A stretch of DNA of 55,752 nucleotides, taken from contig JAYMTF010000090.1 in NCBI GenBank assembly GCA_036897485.1, positions 1 to 55,752 on the forward strand. Direction: 5' to 3'. The notes under the pieces are model-generated. The model was not told the DNA's origin. It made no database searches and saw nothing but the letters and a program-made list of their open reading frames with translations. Below are positions 48,202 through 55,752 of the stretch, piece by piece. The DNA comes from Pelargonium nanum. Taxonomy: Eukaryota > Streptophyta > Magnoliopsida > Geraniales > Geraniaceae. The position numbers and the translations under genes are program-made. Position 1 is the first letter of the stretch; every line of letters begins with the position of its first letter.

Positions 48202-48630
48202 ATGGAGAGAGATCTCAGCCGCCACGGCCGCCGCCGGCAATCATCTTCCTCCTCGTCATCGTCATCATCGTCCTCATCATCCTCGTACTTCTCGTCGGGA
48301 TGCATGATGTCACCATCCTGCATCCCCGTTCAAGAAGATCATCGAGTAGGATACACTCGCATCCACTCGTACAACAACTACAACAACGACAACAACAACA
48401 AGAATGGTACTAATACGAGGAGCCGAGGTTGGAGGAGTCTTTTGAGGAGGCTTGTGAGAGATGGCAAGAACATGTACGGATCGCCGAAACCCTTGTCGTT
48501 TCACTATGATGCTGTGAGCTACTCGCAAAACTTTGATGATGGGTGTCACCGGGAAGAATATTCCGGTCACTGTCAACGGCGAGTTTTCCGAGATGTTAGT
48601 GTGAATAGTAATGTCAATGTAAGGATTTAG
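48202..48630 (+). CDS. Small plant protein of unknown function with a poly-Ser tract, 142 aa
   Basis: This is an intronless frame. The start chosen is ATG 48202 (MERDLSRHGRRRQ), because the frame upstream to 48028 reads like untranslated sequence. Features: a basic head, about 15 consecutive Ser encoded by mixed TCN/AGC-type codons (about 48241-48286), and a Tyr/Asn-rich linker. The conserved-looking part is RGWRSLLRRLVRDGKNMYG, SFHYDAVSYSQNFDDGC. I recognise this C-terminal pattern from small uncharacterised plant proteins but know of no function. No signal peptide or membrane segment. It lies between SHM1 and the MADS gene with its own orientation. The residue pattern is protein-like and is unlikely to be a chance frame. 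Confidence 0.7.
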   Translation: MERDLSRHGRRRQSSSSSSSSSSSSSSSYFSSGCMMSPSCIPVQEDHRVGYTRIHSYNNYNNDNNNKNGTNTRSRGWRSLLRRLVRDGKNMYGSPKPLSFHYDAVSYSQNFDDGCHREEYSGHCQRRVFRDVSVNSNVNVRI

Positions 48631-49962
48631 CTGAATAACTATCAAATCATTGGTTCCCGATGTGAATATTGATGCGTCTTGTCTAGCTAATTGGGTATGT
48701 GTGGAGCTTAATCTCTAATGTTCATATCATTTTTGTTTTGTGAAAAAGAAGAGATATATGATGATCTTTTATGGGTTATTAATTTAAGGATAAAATTTTT
48801 TGGTCACAAAAAAAGTTAAAGTTAATGGTAATGATTAATACTACATAGTAGAATCAACTAAGGATTGGTCTAATTTGTAACGAGATTTCAATCCGTCATG
48901 TTTGTCTCGAGAATGATTTGGAATTGGAATCACATTTTCAATTATACTCCAATTATTTATTAGCCAAAAGAGGTTTATTGAGAAGTAGTTAGTAGTTATA
49001 AGCCGTTGGATCATTGTTTGTGTTCAATCTGGACCCTTATTAATTATATCATGCGAATGTTATCAATGGAGGATAGAGAAGAGCCTCACATTTATTTTAT
49101 TTGAATTTTCAATGAAAACAGCCCCACAAACAAACAATATGTGGGTAGAAAATGGTGTACACATAATGGGCCATAGAGAACATGATTAGCCGAGCCACCA
49201 ACCCAGCTTTTTTCTATTTTTTTTAAGAGAAGGAATATCCACCAACTTGAATTTTGAGTCCTACACACATATTGTATCATAAAAAATTAATTAAATTATG
49301 TGTTAGCAAATGTGCACGCAAATGTAAGAAAAATAAAATATATAAATTTGATTAAGAAAATATTTAGACAAATATAAATGAGCACAGAAAAAAACATAAA
49401 ATTTTGAATGTGTAGATATTTTTTTTTATAGTCGGTGTATATCAGAAAAATTTGACACCTCGATGATCTTTGGAGTCTTTACTCAGGGAGAGTCTAAGTG
49501 CACATATTTCATCTGTAAAGTATTGATAGATGTTTATTAGTCAACGACTGGATCTATGTTTGTGTACCCAAAATTTTCCTTATAATTTTGGTTTGTGTGT
49601 GCATTGTTGTGAAACTCGTTACTCATTGTAAGAACTATAACAAAGCATATGGTGTGTATAATCATTCATTTTGTGATCTAAACATCCAATATAAGTAATG
49701 ATGATGAAAGTTTGGAGAGAAGAAAAATACACGTGGCAGCAATAATTAGTTTTATTTTCCTATATGCAACTTTACAGTGATATCTGGCTTTCTTGATGCT
49801 GCGCTGCTTGAATTTTATCTAAATCTTCAAACTCCAAGAATTAAGCTCATTAATCTTCAATGCTCTGAGACCTATATAGCAAGAATCTTTGTTATGTACT
49901 TGTCCACACCGATCCTCTTTTTGCGTCTCTCCGGCGCAGTTAATAATTTTGGCACGGCCGTG
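48631..49962. other. Intergenic, no gene seen
   Basis: AT-rich 3' flanks of two convergent genes, the Ser-rich protein gene and the MADS gene. No credible frame or repeat was identified. Confidence 0.5.
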
Positions 49963-52900
49963 TTATGTTTGGTGCTCCGGCTGGCTCAGTTGGAGATGGA
50001 TGGGGACTCGCGAGTCCTCGCCGGTGCCGAAACCATTTGCATTGAATTCATTTTCATGACTTGCTCCGTTCACATCCCTCGCAGAGTAAATCTGATACAC
50101 AACACGACAAGTTTAATAATCATGTTGCACGGTCAATGTGGAGTGGGCGTGTCATAGCACAATTATATGACACGTTATTAAGATTAATTAATTTTACAAT
50201 ATACACTTAATTAGGCGTGTTACAACACAACTACTTAATCATGCGTGCGTGTTTTAAAAGTCTAACACGAACATGACCCGATTACAAAATGTGTGATCTC
50301 AAATACGAAAATTTTGTGTATGTGTGTTGTTTTATGACACCAAATTGCCAGTTCTAAAAAAAAACTAAGTGCGCAAAGTTACGAAAATAGGGTAAACTGA
50401 TTACGGACAATATGCCTAGACTTCCTGCACCTAGGCAATGCCATCAGAACATGTTTACCTTCTTGTATAGTTCCACGTTTTCTTCACGAATGAGGTTAAC
50501 TTTCTTGTACAGTTCCATGTTTTCCTTATGAATTAGGTTTTCCTGTAATTAACGAATCACTTAATGTTAGGGTGTTAATTATCACGAGTACATGTCATGT
50601 TCCAATATTAATATGTGAAAGGAAAAAGCAATATTGCATGTTTTAGGAAAATACCTTTCTGCTTAGCTCTTGTATCTCATCAGTTAAGATCTGGTCCTGC
50701 AGGAGTTGTCAAGCCATTTCAAATCTCAATCATTAGTAATAGCTTGTATTAAGCAACATTGTGTATGTGATGAATTGAATAATATTAATACTTAGGGTTT
50801 AATTTCTGACCTTTTTCATTCGAACTCCACGCAAACTCATTTCCAATTGGTTCTCTATATCTTGTAGCTCCTTCACATTCAGCCCGTAAAGTTGTTCTCC
50901 CATCAGTTGCCTGCCATATCAGACTGGAAATTTTAGATTGCAGATTATATTTTGACCCTTTCGGATCCATCTGAGGTCTCTGGTTCGAGCATCTCATTTA
51001 GTGGTAGCTAGGATTAGGATTCATTAGGGTGTTGTTAAGAATGGACCTTTATTCATAACAAGACAGAATAATAAGGAAAACCTAGCTAGTTCTATAACCG
51101 ATGATCAAACTAATGAAAAGACAGCGATGACAACGCGGTGATAGAGCTTGAATTACTGATACAACGACAGTGTACGTATATCTACTATATATATCGATAG
51201 ACTAATTAAGGAGAAAGATGGTACCGGTGATTTTCTTGCAAGTTCAGTAGTTGTTGCCTCAAGATTGCAGCTTCCCTTTGCCAAAACTAGCAATAGTACA
51301 ATTAATAGCACAGCTTTAGTGTCTATGCAACATAGAATTATAAGTCTCATCTGTCACTGTAAAGTGCACTGCTTTTATGTCTGTGAGCTTGAAATATATG
51401 GTAGAAAATGATGTAAGCTTGTTAATGAAATATGACCAGTTGATCACAGTCTGATCATATAACTATTCTAGGACTTTTGTTTGGTCAAGACCAACGAACT
51501 ATTTTATAATTGGATTATGTTGTTTCTTGTGTTTTAGCCAAGCTTTGTTATGTTTATGATGTTTTGATGTTCGCACTTCTGTAAAATATAATTCTTTGAT
51601 ATATAATTTATCGCACAAATATTTTATTTTTCATGTCTGCTAACTTTTATGTTAGCACATAATCCAATTAAAAGATAGTTCGTTCGGCTTGGCCAAACAA
51701 GATTTTAGAATAATGTTATGCATTTTTTCTAGACACTACTTGGGAGTTGGAGTTGTGATACCTAAACATTCTCTGAATCGCTAGGGTATATCTAGTCAGG
51801 TTAATATCTCATCCGTCTTAAAATGAGTGTTAACTTTCCCTCTCATACATACATATGCAATTGATGTAACAAATGCAAAGGGTTTTAACAAATTTATACA
51901 AGAATAAGTTGTTTATTCTTATTGTTTGCAAATAAACACTCATTTTAAGACGGAATGAGTAACATGTATTGTTTAGTTGAACTTGTTGCTTACTCGTGCT
52001 TCATTATGAAGATTGTTGTGTAGAAGTAAATGCCAGCACACAAGCTTATTTGCATGCTGAAATTAGCACGTGAGCAAATAAGTGTGTGCAGGATGGACAT
52101 ACTTCAACGCATCTCCTCACGTGAAAGTTTGACATACAATTCAACATTAAATATCATATGTACCCTCGAGCTTTTTTGTGTGTGAGAATAACATATGCTT
52201 AATTACTAGATTGAAGAATGGTAGATGAAATTAAGTGAATGTACCTTGACTTCTGATGTCGGATTATTTAGTTGTTGATGCTCCTCTTTTACTTTGTTAT
52301 AACGTTCAATTGCTGATTTCATGCTGGAAAATCAGAAAACATAAACAATCAGACTTCTTAGTTTGCATCTATATACAGGAGAAATGAATGCTACTATATA
52401 TTGAATATTGGTATGTTGATTCTCAGTTCCTCACCATGTGCATATATAGGAGCATTCACCAGATGTGATAATTTGTGAGTGCATGTCGTACTAATCGTTG
52501 ACCGTGTGCTCTATAAACTAACACGAACTCAATATATTTAACGATCGTGCTCAAACATTAAACACGGCAAATTTATGAGCACAACAAGTTTAGCATAACT
52601 ATGTTATATAGCTTGCTAGGGCTTTCTAGGCTAACTTACAATTGTAATCGTAATTATGCGAGTGTCGCAACGTGATTAATTAATATGCGTGCAAATTTTT
52701 GTGCTCAACACGAACATACGTGTTTGGTATTCCAACACGCACAAAACATGCGTGACTACTAATGTAAGGAGCTAAAACACATCTAGTTCTTTTCGTGGTC
52801 GTGTTGTACCACGTATTGAGACTCAAACTACCAGATCTACCTTTCACTTCTATCTTTACACAATCTCCATTGGAGCAAACTATGAAGATTGAAATTTTAA

Positions 52901-54308
52901 ACTAATTAATGGCAATATGAGGCATGAGAACATCAAAGAGATAAAAAACAAAGTTTGGTATATAGATGTAATCAATGGATTATTCACTGTTTATATTAGT
53001 ATTTATATAGACCACTTGGTTAGTGGGGAAAAACTTTTGGCATTAGGAATAAACTTAGAATAAGATTAGGTCTAATCTTCCCATAAATGGAATTAGATCT
53101 TTATCTTACAAGCTGATTATGTATAGCTTCTTTAATGTCCCTTTCTTCAAATTTAGGTTAAAAGGAACAAAGGATCATCATACTTGTATTACAATATTTA
53201 AGAATATCACATCACATCACAAAATCTCTCTTTCTGTAGAGTGAAGTTGTAATGGAAGATGAATAAACCATACATAAATATATAAAATATAAGATTGTGG
53301 TGATCTTTGAGTCTATAAATGATAATAATTGAAAAAAATGTGCATTTTGCTTCTTTCACTTGAAAGAAATGCTAGTCGTTTTCAAAATATATTATTAAAG
53401 AACACTGAAGTAGATAAACTAAATTGCACAAATTGATTATAAAAATGTCTAAACATTTTTCTTTTGCTTTGTTTTTATGCTCATTCATATTCGTCTAAGC
53501 ATTCTTATACGAGATTTGCATTATTTTTATTATTTGCATATTTGTGTGCTCAAAATATTTCAATATTCACACCGTCTACTTGACAATATATTGTTTCACT
53601 AATAATCGAAAGAGCACAAAGAAATAAGAACAAGAATATGAAATTCGCAAGTACTTGGCAATAAGATACACACAAGATTTCAACACAAATCATCAAAGAA
53701 AACACAATTCTATTTTTAGAACAAATATGGAACTCTTGGAACTAGTTTTGCACATCTCTTGAACCATGCTCTTGAATCAAACTGAATATGAAAATGTTTA
53801 GAAGTTCTTGCTTTTCAATTTACTACCCTTGCTACACTTGGTATATAATTCTTCAAATTCAGGATTAAAATTCCTTTTGTGACAATTACATATCCAAGCT
53901 TGGAGAAAGCATGGATCTTGATAATCATGTTACATATGATAAAATGTTAAATATGTATAAGCATTGGTCACTATTGTTTCAGAAGTCCTAGGAGAAGAAA
54001 AAGGAATTAGCTTATAGTATATATGGCTCTCTGATGAAGATTTGTGCAGTAGAACATATTATCTACCACTATAAATCTACCTAGCTAGCTCAACAAATAC
54101 TAATTTTTTCCTCTATACATGTAAAAAACTTATAATTCTCTTGTGGATCTCAGAATATATATTTTTCCATGAAGTGCCTATAGTGCAATACTCTAAGCAA
54201 AAACTTACAAAATGATAAAATCTTTCATGTTTCTCATTGACTTGCTCTCAGATGCAAAATCTTACAAAACCTAAACTGTGCCAACAATACTAGTTCTGAA
54301 CAAAAACT

Positions 54309-54357
<49 letters not shown>

Positions 54358-54692
54358 CCCTCATAAGATCTTAAAATTACTAGGAATAACAAGAAGCATT
54401 TAAGATTTCAAGAACACAGAAATCTAGCAATTCCAAGAATCAAGATTGGTCATCAAGAGCAAAAAAAAAAAAAAAACAGAAGAAAAGAAAGTGATTTTCT
54501 AAGTTCAAACCTGGTGCTTGCAAATTCATAGAGCTTCCCTGTGCTTGAGAAAATCACAAGTCCAACCTCAGCATCACATAGAATTGCTAGCTCCTTCGCC
54601 TTCTTGATAAGCCCTTTTCTTCTCTTCGAAAAAGTCACTTGCCTGCTCGTTGAATTATCGATCCTTTCGATCACAATCTTCCCTCTTCCCAT
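49963..54692 (-). CDS. AGL17-clade MIKC MADS-box transcription factor (AGL21/AGL17/ANR1 type)
   Basis: Seven exons: 54511-54692, 52245-52323, 51225-51286, 50811-50910, 50655-50696, 50459-50542, 49963-50091; 678 nt, 225 aa. Residues 1-60 are a MADS domain ([20 protein letters not shown]...KLYEFAST) that binds CArG boxes as a dimer in the nucleus. A short I region follows ([20 protein letters not shown]), then a K domain ([13 protein letters not shown]...[20 protein letters not shown]). The clade-typical doubled [28 protein letters not shown] comes next, and the C-terminal motif [14 protein letters not shown]17-clade genes are mostly root-expressed; ANR1 and AGL21 control lateral-root growth in response to nitrate and auxin. 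The location next to SHM1 favours the AGL21 position. Intron 1 is 2.2 kb, usual for MADS genes and often regulatory. Paralog identity needs a tree, so no symbol is given. Confidence 0.95.
50094..50360. mobile_element. Degenerate CGTGTT-rich element in MADS intron 6
   Basis: ACACAACACGAC, GGCGTGTTACAAC, AACACGAACATGACCCGATTACAAAATGTGTGAT and the right end AATTGCCAGTTCT follow the same order as in the element at 39487-39738. The left end is not clear and may start at the exon border. Confidence 0.5.
51807..51959. mobile_element. Stowaway-type MITE in MADS intron 2
   Basis: This is a 153-bp palindromic element. The left terminus TCTCATCCGTCTTAAAATG and the right one read inversely, CTCATTCCGTCTTAAAATG, differ by one inserted base and one substitution. 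Both continue through AGTGTT. The dinucleotide TA flanks both sides (51805-51806, 51960-51961). Size, TA duplication and CTCnnTCCGTCT-like ends are those of Stowaway (Tc1/mariner). Confidence 0.85.
52480..52850. mobile_element. Degenerate CGTGTT-rich element in MADS intron 1
   Basis: Repeated AACACGAA, CGTGTT and AACACG words on both strands, ending near AAACTACCAGATCTACC. This resembles the ATAGAGCTGG-type end of the element at 39487-39738. Boundaries are uncertain. Confidence 0.4.
54309..54354 (+). repeat. (TA)n(TG)n microsatellite in MADS intron 1
   Basis: About six TA units are followed by about 16 TG units. Confidence 0.9.
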
Positions 54693-55695
54693 GCTTACAA
54701 GTCCTCCAGAGATCCTAGGGTTCCTGGTTCAAAGTAGAACAATAATAGGGCTTTATAAAGAACATATCTTTCTATCAACTCAAAACCAATATTCACGAAT
54801 TTGACCAAAATAGCTTACTTGTTTGAGCCAAGAACAACACTCCTTTCTTGGAAATGATTGATGATTTGGTAGCCTAAGGTTTTGATGTGATCTCACATCA
54901 AATGATTTATAAGAGGAAAAGTTGAAAAGTGGTTTTGGTGTGAAATTAAAACCACTTATGAGGAGGAGAAAGAAGATAATAAATTGGGTGTTAGGGCCAT
55001 TATTAGTGTGGTTTTGTCTTTGTAAACTGTAGTCCTTGGCATCAGCTCTATACTAATAGAATTCTATACATTTTTTTCTTGTTATTTTAAGTATTCTTAT
55101 GTCTCTGTCGGTCCTATAAATAACATACACGTTGAAATACTAATAGTACTGAATCAGTGAATCTGACCCCATTGTATTTGATTTTCTTATCCCAAATCAA
55201 TTCTTTATTTTTATTTATATTAAATAATCATTTTTATAAGTGACTGACACGTTTAATCATAGATCTGTTAAATCAAGAGAAATATTATATAAAAAATAGA
55301 AATTTCTTACATCTTGTTGAGAAAAAAACTTTCATAAAGCATATATACAAGCTTTTTAATCATTCATACACATGGATAGATTGCTGAAAGTAAATTAAAA
55401 TGGAAGGTATTAGAGATTGTTTTCAGTCATGTTGCTAAAAGAAAACATAGGATGGTTTTTGTTGCTTCTCATTTCCAAGCTTCCACATTAGGCAATAAGA
55501 GATGATCATAGAATAAATGAAAATGCCAGTTTGAACTTAATGATCACTTCTCAAAATATTATATTGTATTTTATTTCTGGATTTATATATAGATATAGCT
55601 ATAGATATGGTGGAGTCTTCTCTCTCTCTTTCTGTTTTAATACAATGCATATCAAATCATTTTTTATTGACAACTGTTCGAAAATCTAATATATA
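54693..55695. other. MADS gene leader and promoter, no further gene
   Basis: Sequence directly upstream (54693-54900) looks like a 5' leader, possibly with a leader intron ending near 54720. Beyond that it is AT-rich with no coding frame. Confidence 0.45.
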
Positions 55696-55752
55696 CTCCC
55701 TCCGTCCCAAAATGAGTGTCTTGTTTCCATTTTTTGCAAAAATTAAGGATTA
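55696..55752 (+). mobile_element. Left part of a Stowaway-type MITE, cut by the window edge
   Basis: CTCCCTCCGTCCCAAAATGA directly after TA (55694-55695) is the classic Stowaway/mariner terminus. It continues with AGTGTC as in the copy at 51807-51959. The other end lies outside the window. Confidence 0.75.

Noticed and set aside
49777..50157. 126-aa plus-strand ORF
   Set aside because: Antisense to the last MADS exon, whose minus-strand reading ends in the conserved [11 protein letters not shown] motif.

Overview
This is nuclear DNA from a flowering plant. Every protein gene except two is split by GT-AG introns, the DNA is AT-rich with microsatellites, and small DNA transposons, SINE and LINE remnants and Helitron ends lie between genes and in introns. 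It is a eudicot: gene order matches, from memory, Arabidopsis AT4G37900-AT4G37940 (GRDP2, At4g37920, SHM1, AGL21) and the sister block around AT2G22640 (AGL17, BRK1, GRDP1). Interleaved is an intact SYMRK gene, which Arabidopsis lost. Its full-length form (malectin-like domain plus three LRRs) is the type described for eurosids, so I infer a rosid able to form arbuscular-mycorrhizal or nodule symbiosis. The species cannot be named from this window.

Layout: 1-5.2 kb, gene-poor, with Helitron ends, a SINE and a Mutator-type MITE. 5.2-5.8 kb, a three-exon CYSTM gene (+). 6.8-11.6 kb, an eight-exon GRDP-like gene (-) without the usual glycine-rich tail. 13.7-17.3 kb, an At4g37920-like plastid protein gene (-) whose first intron holds a LINE with a nested MITE. 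18.0-21.9 kb, COQ3 for ubiquinone synthesis (+). 24.1-28.6 kb, SYMRK, 15 exons (+), preceded by upstream ORFs. 29.5-29.9 kb, BRK1 of the SCAR/WAVE complex (-). 30.6-37.2 kb, a 17-exon cytosolic oligopeptidase A/TOP2 (-). 37.8-39.0 kb, an F-box/DUF295 gene broken by one in-frame TGA (+). 39.8-44.1 kb, mitochondrial SHM1, 15 exons (-). 45.34-45.41 kb, tRNA-Asn(GUU) (-). 48.2-48.6 kb, a small Ser-rich protein of unknown function (+). 50.0-54.7 kb, a seven-exon AGL17-clade MADS-box gene (-).

For all multi-exon genes I placed splice sites by hand. Coding lengths add up to whole codons and match family lengths: SYMRK 926 aa, TOP2 708, SHM1 515, At4g37920-like 424, COQ3 294, BRK1 85, MADS 225, GRDP-like 660, CYSTM 68. 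The genes do not form one pathway. Three are mitochondrial or plastid metabolism genes (COQ3, SHM1, At4g37920-like). SYMRK is symbiosis signalling, BRK1 is actin control, and the MADS gene belongs to a root-expressed clade.

I did not find a clearly new multi-gene system. The most notable points are the SYMRK locus (upstream ORF whose stop overlaps the start codon, a GC-AG intron, a Gly in the VAxK motif, a Pro-rich tail), the tail-less GRDP, the nonsense-broken F-box gene, and several small transposon families with readable termini and target duplications.
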